From positions 70,324,803-70,388,802 of the forward strand of contig CM055094.1 in assembly GCA_029204225.1 (NCBI GenBank): a stretch of 64,000 bases of DNA, in the 5' to 3' direction. The notes under the pieces are model-generated. The model made no database searches and had not been told where the DNA came from. It saw only the letters and a program-made list of their open reading frames with translations. The stretch comes from Diphasiastrum complanatum. Its lineage: Eukaryota > Streptophyta > Lycopodiopsida > Lycopodiales > Lycopodiaceae. Below, one piece after another: positions 44,196 to 54,404 of this stretch (position 1 is the stretch's first letter; each line of letters starts with the position of its first letter). Position numbers and translations under genes: made by a program.

Positions 44196-46771
44196 GACTG
44201 GCCGGTCAGCTATGCAGATCTCACGGAAATGGCCACAGTTTGGGGTTCATCAAGACAACTGTTGTGCAAGGTGCTGCCCACAGTGTAAGCACGGGTGCGT
44301 CCACGGTCGGGGTGGTCGGCAGAACGGGGGACTTGATGAGTCAAGGTGCTGCCCTTGAGGTGTAAGCACGGTCAGTTCTCGCGGTTCGGGCCTGGCGCTG
44401 TCTGCACGTAGGATGGATGAGGCAAAGTGCTGCCTAGGGAGGTGAAAGCACGGTCTGTACCTTGTGGGGTGCGGGGCGACATATTCGAACTGTACGGGTT
44501 AACCATTGATACAGAGATGCTGTTCGAATTCGGGTGTATAGCACGGGTGGTTAGCTGCCGGTGCGGGATAGCTGCCGATCGTTTAGCTATAAGGGCTATC
44601 GACCAAAAAGTGGTGGGGCGTGACTGAGGCAATGTGCTACTTAATGGTGAAAGCACAGATAGTTGGAGGGGTGTCCTATGTGGGCTGATTCCGTGATCGA
44701 TTTGTATGGGCGCGGCCAGGCAAAGGTCTGTTGGCAGGACCATCTCAAAGGGGGATCTTGTCTTTGTTACTTGTTAGTAGACCTGCCTGAGTGTCTTACT
44801 TGTACGTATTCGTGGTGAGTCTTAGTACTCGTGCTTTGCCTGGTTTGCATGATTGCTTGTGATACAAGGAGCTGATGGCTCGAGAAGGAACCTTTTCTTT
44901 TGAAGGCTGATACCATCAAACAAAGAGGACTACAGAATCTGTGGGGCGGATTTGCAGTTCAAGTACTCGCACGTGAACGACAACGAAAACGACTCAATGT
45001 TTACAAAGGATGGATGGCTAGCCTGTTTCTTGGGTTAGTTTCATTTGCGACAACGCCCACCAGACACAAGCAGGAAGTCAAAAGTTGGAAAGGGCCATTT
45101 CAGGGGAGATCTTCTATGGAGCAGTTGGTTTTCATTTTGGGACGGCCACCTTCGGAACTGAAACTCACTGAGCATGGGCGATATCCAGAATCTGTGCGGC
45201 GGATTTGCAGTTCAAGTACTCGCACGTGAACGACAACGAAATGACTCAATGTTTGCAAAGGATGGATGGCTAGCCTGTTTCTTGGGTTAGTTTCATTTGC
45301 GACAACGCCCACCAGACGCAAGTAGGAAGTCAAAAGTTGGAAAGGGCAATTTCAGGGGAGATCTTCTATAACAATTGGTCTTCATTTTGGGACGGCCACC
45401 TTCGGAACTGAAACTCACTGAGCGTGGGTGATATCCAGTATCAGTTGGGTTTTTCCTCAAAGGGGAAAAAGACTAGGATCCTCTTCAGAGATTGGCAACA
45501 AGTTGGATCGAGCCATAATCCTAGCAGATGGGAAGCAAAGTGTTGGAAAGGCTTTTTGTCCGAAGAACTCTACTCTAAGTCCGATCAGCTGATTTATTAA
45601 GTGGAGGGGAACTATCACACACACCTCTCTCTTGGGGCAAATTTTGAATGAAAGTTGATCAAAATGGGGGCAAATTCAAGGTGACCTAGCCATACTCACA
45701 CGAGGAGACTGGCGAACTTTGGACCTAATAAATTGACAAGCTTTTGTTGTGGAAAGGAAAGTTTGTTATAGGCTTTCTCTGGACCAGCAATGATGAGGAA
45801 ACATATGAGTACGCTGGCTTGTGTTACGTGTAAGGCAGCTGATCAATGAAGGAACTGTGAAAGTTGAGTCTTGCATGAGAGACTTGGTATTTCGAACGGA
45901 CACTAAGGGACAGTTCGCGTTGAGATCGGATTAGTGCAAACTCTGGGTGCATGTTTCTGATTCAAAGAGAGCTACTTGAAGCCAAGCTCGATGTACACTT
46001 CTTGTTTTGACTGTGAGGCAACTAACCAGTGATGGAATTGTGAAAGTCAAGTTTTGCGCGACGGACATGGTGCTTCAAACAAACGCGAAGAGATAGTTCG
46101 GATGCGGATCAAACTGGTGCGACCCTTTGGCTTTCCACGAGGTCAATGGTTACATTTGGGCTGATTCAAAGAGCTACTTCAAGCTAAGTGAGAGGTGCAT
46201 TGCGGAGTACTCAATCTTTGCCTACCTTAAAGAGCCAAGATGGAAAAGTATCAAGATCAGGCTTCGATAAGGAGAGAAATCAAGGTGCAGAAGCAACAAG
46301 GCACGGAGTGGACCATAAAGTGGGCAATCAAACGATAAATCCTTCGGCTCAAGGAGCCTTGATACCTGTGCGGAACTGAACAAACCTGGAGCTCAGGGAG
46401 CTCAACACAAAGTGCCTCAAGGACAAATCAGGAGCTCAAAGGAGTTCCAAAGTCGAAAGTCAGAAGCGACAGGGGCGAACATTTCAAAGAAAGGCCTCTG
46501 TCACCAGTTAATAAGGTTCTCGGGTTTTACAAAAGCGATATCAAATCTACGCTTTTCCCAGACAAAGATATATTTTCAAGTTATGTAATTTTTCAGTACA
46601 AAGAGCTGAGCCTCCGACTTGTGGTGTGCCAGCTTCAATGTTAATAAAAAGTGGCCAGTAAATTGAGTACTGTGCCTAGTAGCTTAAATGTATAGTCATT
46701 TTAATTGGGAGACACCTTTACTTTAATCTGACATCTGATGAGGACATCAGATTTTATAAAGTTGGGGTGGA
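44196..46771 (+). other. Element D interior, non-coding
   Basis: No gag, protease, RT or integrase motif in any frame. There is a 253-bp tandem duplication at 44935-45440. Near the 3' end the motif CTGATGAGGACATCAG (46735-46750) can form a 6-bp stem with an AGGA loop. It precedes the purine run AAGTTGGGGTGGA that primes plus-strand synthesis. Confidence 0.8.
44935..45440 (+). repeat. 253-bp tandem duplication in D
   Basis: Two adjacent copies (44935-45187 and 45188-45440) starting GAATCTGTG(G/C)GGCGG. They differ by several substitutions and small indels, so the duplication is not recent. Confidence 0.85.
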
Positions 46772-47664
46772 TGTTGTAAAGCTACCTTTACAAGCTTTAC
46801 TTCCGGCGCCATCGGCGCCAGCTATGTCCCCGGTGCCAGCAGCGCCCCTGCTGCTCCCGGCGCCAACGGCGCCGGCGCCGCTCCCGGCGCCACTGTGACC
46901 AGAATCCAGCCGGCGCCAAGTTCCTATGGCTGAAAATCTTTGATCGGTTCTAGCGAAGTCCAGAGAGCTCAGATCGATGTGCAATCACCTCACACGATCT
47001 AGGCATGATTAAAGGAAGCCTGGGGATCAATAAAATCTAGAGAGAGAAAATGACTTTCTAGAAAGAGAAAATCCTAGAGAGAGAAAAACGTGCTTTACCA
47101 GCTTGGGTAGAGTGCTTGGTATGAGGGGGGGGTGCCGAATCACACCAATACTATAGGGGAGTGCGGGTTGCGACTCAGGGCGAGCTCCAACCAAGTCTCA
47201 GCCTCCCTTGCTGGAATGTTGTCATGGCTCTCGCCTTGGCATGCTAGCGCCCCAGAGACTAGGGTCGGTCACACTTGAAATGTAACCTTCTCAGATTTAT
47301 CAATAAAGTGGGATTTTCCTCAAACTGACTCTGATTACCTTCTGGGTTTCAGTGTTCGGTAAAAGCGCCAGTTGTAAGGCCGCTTTCAAAAATTTTAACT
47401 TGGCACATAGCTGAGGGTTGTATCCCGGGACGCCAGCGGTATGCCGTCGGGACCATTCGGTCCGTGGCGCCAGCGGTATGCTGTCGGGACCATTTGGTCC
47501 AGGAACTGGTTGTTTCCATATCTGTCGCGGCTTGTGGTTCTGAGTGTTCCTTGCATGAACGTGAATGGGTTAAGCTCTTGGAGAACGGGCTCTAACCTGT
47601 CGGCTGAGTTGGATGGCTTGCTTGGGTGGATGTTACCTGTTTATGGCTGTCCAGTCTGGCGTGG
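46772..47664 (+). repeat. Element D 3' LTR, left part
   Basis: Matches the first 893 bp of the D LTR with about 98-99% identity. It has an extra 27 bp of GGCGCC-rich sequence near 46860-46890. Interrupted at CGTGG by element E and continued at 52152. Confidence 0.92.
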
Positions 47665-48582
47665 TGTTGCGCCGGCGCCTCAAAGGGCGCTGGGACTTGA
47701 GCGGTTTCCCCAACACGCGCTTAAGTCTAACATTCATTCATCATGCACTTACATAAAAGCCAACTCAGAAACGTAACAAGCTTAACCATTCAGACTTAAG
47801 AAAACTGGAATCCCAACCAACCCGAAAGCCAACTCAGAATCCGTCCCCAAAAGGTAACCAAAGGCAAAGACAAGCCACACATGAAATCCAAGGCATAGTG
47901 GTCGCCAAACTGACCAATTGGCATAGCGGCAAGCCCCATGTCGATGACAGGGACCCTTAGGCGCCAGCGACGCAAAAAGGTTGTAGTAAGGGTCCTTCCA
48001 CTTGGACCAGTCCCGGAGGCGAAACCGAAATGGTAATCATCCCCAAGGATCAACTTTATTAGATTTGGAAGAGGTTACATTCATACATAGACTGACCGGT
48101 CTCGGGGCCACCAACACGTGCTGGGCATTGTGCCTGGCTCGTGCTGGTAGAGGGAGCTGAGACCTGGCGACTGGATTCCTGGCGCTGGTTGAGCTGCCCA
48201 AGTTTCTGTCTGCCGGACTCCCCCTATAGTTCTGTTGTGATTCGGCGCACCCCCTCTGTTCTGAAACATAGTGCTTTATGGTAAAGCACGCTTTTTGGGA
48301 CTTAGTTTTTATTTTGCTGATTAAGCCTGGCAAGCCTGGCAGAATCAGTCTGGCTCCCGGACATGGGTCCCGGGAGCCGTTCCGGTGGCAGAATCAACTT
48401 GCTTCCTAACTAGGCCATGACTCGAGCTCCAGAGCTAGCTCATGACTTGTGACTACTTGACTGGCTCACCACAGGTCGGAGGCTCAGTCCTTGACGTTCT
48501 AACTTGCTCTGGGACTTTAGGGAGTGTCACCCCTTAGAGTCTTACAGGGCACGTTGGGTGCACCTGAGTCAGCTTTACAACA
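47665..48582 (-). repeat. Element E 3' LTR
   Basis: Complete, 918 bp; on the minus strand it starts TGTTGTAAAGCTGACTC and ends GGCGCAACA. It is preceded (48583-48620, minus strand) by the motif CTGATGAGGACATCAG and the purine tract AATGAGGGGAGGA. Both features are also found in D. Confidence 0.93.
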
Positions 48583-48823
48583 TCCTCCCCTCATTTGAAA
48601 AAGCTGATGTCCTCATCAGGGCCAAACTAGACTTAGGACGTATGGCACGGGCTTAATTCACCGGCCTTAGCAACTTTGAATTACAAAATACATTGGCAGT
48701 AGCACAGGAAAAGTGTAGATAAAGTTCACTTACGTAAAACCTGTGTAAAGCTGCAAGTGATTTATTGGCAAACTTAAGAAAAATACCGGAAAGTTCCTTG
48801 AACTTCAGAATGGCCATGAATGT

Positions 48824-50338
48824 TTATGTAAGAGGCATGCCGCCAAGTAGTGCTTTGTGTGCCGATCTGGGAAAACGGCTATTGCGTTGGTTCTTCTGCA
48901 GATAATCTGCTAGTACTTCAGGGGCTCCCTCCTTAAGTTTGTCTTCGTACTCCCAAGAAGCCTCAATAAGTGGAGCCCGTAGCCACTTCACTAGATATTC
49001 ACGTTGAACGCCAGTTCGCTTTCTATGTGTCAATATTTGTTCTGGTACAAGCTGCCTCTTCATATCATCAAGTGTCGTTGGTGGGTGACAGAGTTCGTGT
49101 TGCCGATCAAATCGCTCATCTGGTTTGTACCGTTTGAGTAATGAGATATGAAACACATTGTGTATATCCAAGCTGGATGGCAATGCTAATCGATAAGCCA
49201 CTGGGTTGATCTTCTTGGTGACATAATATGGTCCCGCATAAGGTCGAGCAAACTTATGAGAAAAACCTTTTGGTAGCGCAATGTTCTTTGTGTTCAGCCA
49301 TACTTGATCACCTTCCTCAAATTCCAGTTCTCGTCGATGTGGGTTTACGTCAGCTGCCATACTCCTTTGTGACTGCTCTAAAAACGCCTTCACCTCGGTC
49401 AGCTTTGTGTGCCACTCATTGATGAATTCCTCCACAGTGGGTACTGGTGTTTCCTGCACGCCTGTAAGAAAAGAGCTTGGAACAATCGGTAGCCGACCAT
49501 TGCTTATCTCGAAGGGTGCCCTTCCAGTAGATCTGTTCACTTGGTTGTTATGTGCAAACTCGAGAATATCCAAGTAGTTGACCCAATCGGATTGGTCCCA
49601 AGCGACATAATTTCGTAAATATTGTTCAATCTGTCGATTGACTCGCTCCGTTTGCCCATCTGTCTGAGGATGATATGCAGTACTGAAATTCAATCCGGTT
49701 CCCACGAGGCGAAATAGACAAGTCCAAAACTTTCCGACGAACTTGGTGTCTCGGTCAGAAATAATCGTTCTAGGCAGGCCGTGGTATTTGAAAACACATT
49801 TGAAAAATAACCTTGCCACTTCTTCAGCTGTCACTGAACTTTTAGTTGGTACTAGATGAACTTGCTTTGAAAAGCGGTCAACCACCACATAAATTGAGTC
49901 GAATCCTTGGCACCGTGGTAGTTGAACAATAAAATCCATGCTCACCGAATCCCATGAGTATGCTGGTACCGGTAATGGTTGGAGTAGTCCAGCCGGAGCT
50001 AGCGGTTCCACCTTCACTTGTTGACATGTCGGGCATGTTTGTACATAGGATTCAACGTCTGCCCACATACTTGGCCAATAGAAGCCTCTTTTGAGAAGTT
50101 CATACATGCGATTCACCCCTGGATGCCCGGCGGCTAGTACGTCATGATGTTCTCGCAAGACTTTCTTCCTTAGGTTGATGTTGTCTGGGACATATACTCT
50201 GCGTTGTTTATAAACAACCATTTGATCTTTCCAAGTGAAATGTTTATGAGGCTTTCCCAGCTGGAATTCGATCATTAAGTCCTTCGCCAACGCATCTACA
50301 CCATAATTCTCTCTGATTTCTTGGAGTAGGTCAGTCAC
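48824..50338 (-). pseudogene. Element E integrase with chromodomain
   Basis: In the same frame as the RT/RNase H segment, separated from it only by one TAG. The first codon after the stop is GTG, so there is no natural start and the segment is the continuation of pol. HHCC zinc finger at about residues 64-105 of the segment. The integrase triad is D135, D195 and E231 (35 residues between the last two). A GPY/F-type motif (YAGPYYV) lies near 369, and a chromodomain near 433-483 (EYLVKWLRAPLIEASWEYED). Chromodomains direct chromovirus integration to particular chromatin marks. About 240 bp separate the stop from the 3' LTR. Confidence 0.92.
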
Positions 50339-51442
50339 CTAAGTTGTCACTATTGCCATCAAGTGTTCTTGTCTACTTAGTGCGTCCGCCACCACATTGT
50401 TCTTTCCCGCCGTGTGTAAAATGTCTATATTGAATTTTGAGAGAAAGTTTTGCCATCGCATTTGCTTTGGCGTGAGCATACCTTGGGATGAGAAGTACTT
50501 GAGTGATACATTATCAGTGAACGCCTTAAAGGGTTTTCCTGCCACATAATGTCTCCAATGCTCCACTGCTTGGACTACTGCGACCATTTCTTTTTCATGA
50601 GTTGGCCATCGTCGCTCTACGTCACTCAATTTCTTTGAAAAATATGCAACAGGTTTTCCGTCTTGCATCAGCACGGCCCCAATAGCAAAGTTCGACGCAT
50701 CTGTATGTATTTCAAAAGGTTTGCTAAAGTCCGGTAAGGCAAGGATGGGTTCTTGAGTGATCCGTCGTTTTAGTTCTTGGAACGCTGCTTCACATTCCGA
50801 TGTCCATGTCATCTTCAGATGAGTCTTGGTCTGCTCCAACAGTGGTGCCACAATTTTGCTAAATGCCTCAATGAATCTCCTGTAAAAGTTACATAAGCCC
50901 ACAAAGGATTTGATGCCATGAACAGTTTTAGGTGCTAGCCAATCCAAGATAGCCTTGATCTTCTTAGGATCCATTCGAATCCGTCCGTGGCCTATAACAT
51001 GTCCAAGGAAGTCAACTTCCTCCACCACAAACTCACATTTCTCTCTTTTCGCGAACAAGCAGTTCCTCCTCAGTCGTTGGAGAACTGTCCTTAAATGTTG
51101 AATGTGATCTTTAAGGTTCCGGCTAAATACTAATATGTCATCAATGTACACAATGACAAATTCATCCAGGCAGTCTTGAAATATATTGTTCATCAACGTG
51201 CAAAAAGTGGCTGGTGCGTTTGTTAGACCGAATGGCATCACTAGGAACTCGTGACTTCCGTACCGCGTTCGAAACGCCGTTTTGTGCTCATCACCTTTAG
51301 CTATTCGAATTTGATGATATCCAGATCTGAGATCTATTCGGCTAAAGTATTTGGCATATTTGAGTTGGTCGAATAGGTCATCAATTCTAGGCATGGGGTA
51401 CTTGTTCTTGATGGTACTCTTGTTAAGCATGCGATAATCCAC
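50339..51442 (-). pseudogene. Element E reverse transcriptase and RNase H
   Basis: Open from the LTR junction to a TAG at 50339-50341. RT begins at [20 protein letters not shown] and includes [26 protein letters not shown] and the catalytic YIDD box (about 350 bp into the segment). RNase H follows with [34 protein letters not shown] and [10 protein letters not shown]. Missing are the RT N-terminus, protease and gag. The frame also reads back into LTR sequence up to 51496, giving an apparent but artificial start. Confidence 0.92.
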
Positions 51443-52146
51443 ACATGAAATCCAAGGCATAGTGGTCGCCAAACTGACCAATTGGCATAGCGGCAAGCCC
51501 CATGTCGATGACAGGGACCCTTAGGTGCCAGCGACGCAAAAAGGTTGTAGTAAGGGTCCTTCCACTTGGACCAGTCCCGGAGGCGAAACCGAAATGGTAA
51601 TCATCTCCAAGGATCAACTTTATTAGATTTGGAAGAGGTTACATTCATACATAGACTGACCGGTCTCGGGGCCACCAACACGTGCTGGGCATTGTGCCTG
51701 GCTCGTGCTGGTAGAGGGAGCTGAGACCTGGCGACTGGATTCCTGGCGCTGGTTGAGCTGCCCAAGTTTCTGTCTGTCGGACTCCCCCTATAGTTCTGCT
51801 GTGATTCGGCGCACCCCCTCTGTTCTGAAACATAGTGCTTTATGGTAAAGCACGCTTTTTGGGACTTAGTTTTTATTTTGCTGATTAAGCCTGGCAAGCC
51901 TGGCAGAATCAGTCTGGCTCCCGGACATGGGTCCCGGGAGCCGTTCCGGTGGCAGAATCAACTTGCTTCCTGACTAGGCCATGACTCGAGCTCCAGAGCT
52001 AGCTCATGACTTGTGACTACTTGACTGGCTCACCACAGGTCGGAGGCTCAGTACTTGACGTTCTAACTTGCTCTGGGACTTTAGGGAGTGTCATCCCTTA
52101 GAGTCTTACAGGGCACGTTGGGTGCACCTGAGTCAGCTTTACAACA
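51441..52146 (-). repeat. Element E 5' LTR, truncated
   Basis: 706 bp of the 918-bp LTR. It stops at ACACATGAAATCC, where LTR and RT share the short match TGTGTGG, suggesting a microhomology-mediated deletion or template switch. Confidence 0.9.
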
Positions 52147-52151
52147 CGTGG

Positions 52152-52502
52152 CGCCAGGTTGGCTTCCAGCGCTCGTGACGAAGCTTTCAGTTGGTTAAGT
52201 CTGATGTAAGTCATACCGCTTGCTTGGAATGGATGTTACTCGTTTGTAACGAAGCTTCGAGTTGGTTAAGTTTGATGTATGTCGGGCGGCTTGCTTGGAG
52301 GGAAGTCACCCACATCGGGACCCCCGATCTGGCATGGCGCCAGGTTGGACCTCAATGTTGGTCTTCGGAACTTCAAGTTGGTTAAGTCTGATCGTTGTTG
52401 GCGAGTTGGCTGCTTGTATGTCAAGTGGGTTCGGATGGCAAGAGTTGAAGGCTGGGAAGCTAAGTCGTGGTTCCCGGCTCCCTTTGGGATGCCTGCGCTA
52501 CA
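52152..52502 (+). repeat. Element D 3' LTR, right part
   Basis: The last 351 bp of the D LTR, beginning CGCCAGGTTGG after the duplicated CGTGG and ending TGCGCTACA, followed by TTTAT. Confidence 0.92.
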
Positions 52503-52942
52503 TTTATGCAGGAGCAGCTGGTATTAAACATTGAATTCTGGCAGAAAATAATTGCATTTGGCGTGGCTATCTAAGTGAAGGATAGTTAGTCAGGAGACAT
52601 AATACCGATATCACAATGTTCATTTTATTCTTGATGCTTTTCATCGCCTACACTACAGGTGCAGTGTTCTTAAATCTTAATATAAGATCTGCACGCATGC
52701 AAAATCTACAGAAAAATCCATTGATATAGGCAACTGATAGGAGAGAACGTGGTTATGGAATGTAGACAGTTGTCACTTACCAGCTTGCGTAGGTTGAGTT
52801 TAAACTTTGAACACGTTATAATGAGTGATGCTTCAACTGACGAAGGCTTTTCAATACGTTACGAAGCATTCCACCTTTGCAATACTGGGCTATAAAATTG
52901 AGAGAGCAAAAATTTTAAGAGACTGGATGTTTCGGCTAACAA
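52503..52942. repeat. Flank T, copy 2 (right part)
   Basis: Continues 42936-42962 across element D and matches 25230-25650. It is non-coding. It ends at about 52942, where the 3' surroundings of the S1-type gene begin. Confidence 0.8.
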
Positions 52943-53142
52943 GCTTTTTTCAGAAATCTAATTCATAAAAGCTGTCTCATTAAGGCTTATGACTATTCAG
53001 TCTATTGTGATGTATCATTTTTCCTATATGCCGCTTAAGCAGGATCAGAATGTAGCGTGTATTTGCTTGATCACGCTACATCGTCCTTGAACAGTGAAAA
53101 CTTTTCTAACTGGAGAAAGACAAGAAAATGAAAATGCTTCCA

Positions 53143-53670
53143 TCACTGCCATTTCCGAATAAGTACCGCTGGATCTATAGCACTTTCTTTTAAATAGAGG
53201 CCTTCCGGAAAGACCCACCAGTCAAAATCAAAGCTCGTCGATCGCTGCAACGCAAAGTGAACGCAATTTATATTAACAAAATGCGTACTATTTCAAAAGC
53301 CTCCTCAGATTCTAAAGTGATGTAAAGATAGATTGAAAAATGACATTAACTCAAGAAAAGCCTGAAAAGAACAGCATGAAAGGGGATAGATAGCGTGATA
53401 GTCATGACTTACTGTGAAGAAACCCCAAGTTAGCTCGCGAATTTTGTGGCCGTCCCACTCAAAAATACACCAAAACTCGGTCCATGGCATACCACCAAAA
53501 TGCCAAATAGTATCCTGCTCGAAATTCAGCGTATGTAGTCCCAAGTCGTTGTCCTTGGAATAACAGTGCAAACCAATAGTTCCGTTTATGAAATTCGTGA
53601 CGCGGAAGGATGCAGCTTCAGCGGAGGGACGACTGCTCAACAACATTACTGCCATCAGCAATGTAAACAT
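53143..53670 (-). CDS. S1-type self-incompatibility protein homologue
   Basis: A two-exon gene on the minus strand: exon 1 53670-53413, intron 53412-53245 (168 nt, donor GTAAGT, acceptor TTGCAG), exon 2 53244-53143 ending in TGA. The product is 119 aa. Residues 1-19 form a signal peptide (MFTLLMAVMLLSS...AEA), so the mature protein should be secreted. The body has the family pattern LHCYSKDNDLGLHTL, then FWCIFEW, and exon 2 supplies FDFDWWVFPEGLYLK, matching the C-terminal W...DG.Y.Y block. Splicing is phase 0 and restores family homology, which is strong support. C36 and C68 are present, but the usual C-terminal Cys pair is not. Family members act as secreted small ligands (poppy pollen rejection) or have unknown roles. 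An in-frame upstream ATG at 53811 would add 47 residues before the signal peptide. Confidence 0.85.
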
Positions 53671-53810
53671 CACGAATCGCCTTATTCCGCAGGACAAATC
53701 AAGAGAAGCACGCGATCCGGATGATCTGGTGGATACTGCGCATCCACTGATCTGTAGCTTTATCCAATCCAACACGTGCAGTAGTATCAAAGCGGAACCG
53801 CTGCCATTCA

Positions 53811-53935
53811 TCGCTGATCGCTCCTTTGCTCGCTCGCTGATCGCTCTATATCTATCTCTCGCTCTCGCTCTCGTCTCTTTCTCGCTCTCCCTCGCTTTTT
53901 TTCTGGGTCGCTCTCTCTAACACCTCTATATACAC
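53811..53935 (-). promoter_or_regulatory. Putative core promoter of the S1-type gene
   Basis: On the minus strand a TATATA box (53932-53927) lies within GTGTATATAGAGG and is followed by a GA/GC-rich stretch (53900-53836), a common plant core-promoter arrangement. A transcription start near 53895-53900 is inferred, giving a 5' UTR of about 225 nt to the ATG at 53670. Confidence 0.5.
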
Positions 53936-54390
53936 CTATTTTTTCCCTCCAAATTTTTAAAACTATCGCTCCGCGACCGCGCTCTTTTGAAAGTGCTCTT
54001 CTCTAACTTCCCCCAACTCCCATTTTTGAAAGCAGAAATCATTTTTTTTCCCCATCATACATTTTGACTATTTTCAAGGTTTCCATTTTGAAGGTCCTAT
54101 TCACACCTGGATATTTTAAACTTTTAGTTTAAATAAAACCTTAATTGCGGAATATATTTCTACCCTCAAAATCTTTAAGTCCTATTTTTTTTTAAAAAAA
54201 AGTTGCCCCCCAAAAAAAGTTTGCATAGGCTTCGCTCTATCTCTCCGCGACCACGCTCGTCCTTTTTCAACTTTAAAGCTTGTAAAGCAATGACAGGTTT
54301 ACACTAGAACAAAATGAAACAAATGTAGAATGAAGCGTAGAAAACGCAATGACCAAAAAAAAGAGAAATGACATGGAGACCCATTTTTTT
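53936..54390. other. Upstream region of the S1-type gene
   Basis: AT-rich with homopolymer runs (T and A tracts near 54187-54205) and two occurrences of CTCCGCGACC (53969 and 54245). No gene is seen. CACTA sequence begins at about 54391, less than 800 bp from the gene start. Confidence 0.5.
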
Positions 54391-54404
54391 CAATAAATAC
54401 AACG

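Larger units (their letters stand above)
47665..52146 (-). mobile_element. Element E: 5'-deleted chromovirus (Ty3/Gypsy)
   Basis: An antisense element inserted in the D 3' LTR with a CGTGG duplication (47660-47664 and 52147-52151). It carries RT, RNase H, integrase and a C-terminal chromodomain. Its own 5' side is deleted: the 5' LTR breaks at about 51441 and continues directly into RT, removing the rest of that LTR, the primer site, gag, protease and the RT N-terminus. Over the shared 706 bp the LTRs differ at about seven positions (about 99% identity). Confidence 0.95.
42963..52502 (+). mobile_element. Element D: GC-rich non-autonomous LTR element
   Basis: Flanked by the 5-bp duplication TTTAT (42958-42962 and 52503-52507). 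5' LTR 42963-44180, primer site 44183-44195, interior 44181-46771, 3' LTR 46772-47664 continued at 52152-52502. The gap in the 3' LTR is element E plus its duplicated target site. Without E the element is about 5.05 kb. The interior encodes nothing recognisable, so transposition must have used proteins in trans. Termini and the purine-tract region resemble those of E. Confidence 0.93.
34476..52942 (+). repeat. Segmental duplication, copy 2
   Basis: Counterpart of 12391-25650. It retains the full Copia G 5' end and LTR that copy 1 has lost, the full-length element C 3' LTR, the complete hairpin and a longer minisatellite. Later it received element D (with E inside) in flank T. The left limit is arbitrary with respect to Copia G, which continues beyond it to the left. 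Confidence 0.85.

Noticed and set aside
43606-44365. Overlapping ORFs in the D LTR (up to 141 codons)
   Set aside because: They lie inside an LTR, overlap each other in different frames, recur in the other LTR and contain no domain. Long ORFs are expected by chance in this GC-rich sequence.
45100-45333. Minus-strand ORF and plus-strand 109-codon ORF (44900-45229) in the D interior
   Set aside because: They are within the 253-bp tandem duplication, have no retroviral motifs, and are frameshifted between the two copies.
53363-53412. A 51-nt intron in the S1-type gene ending at TTCTTTTCAG
   Set aside because: It is shorter than typical plant introns, and the exon that would follow has no family similarity. 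The 168-nt intron ending at TTGCAG restores the conserved C-terminal block.
53588-53920. Plus-strand ORF of 110 codons over the S1-type gene
   Set aside because: It is antisense to exon 1 and the promoter; its C-terminal part is a translation of CT-repeats.
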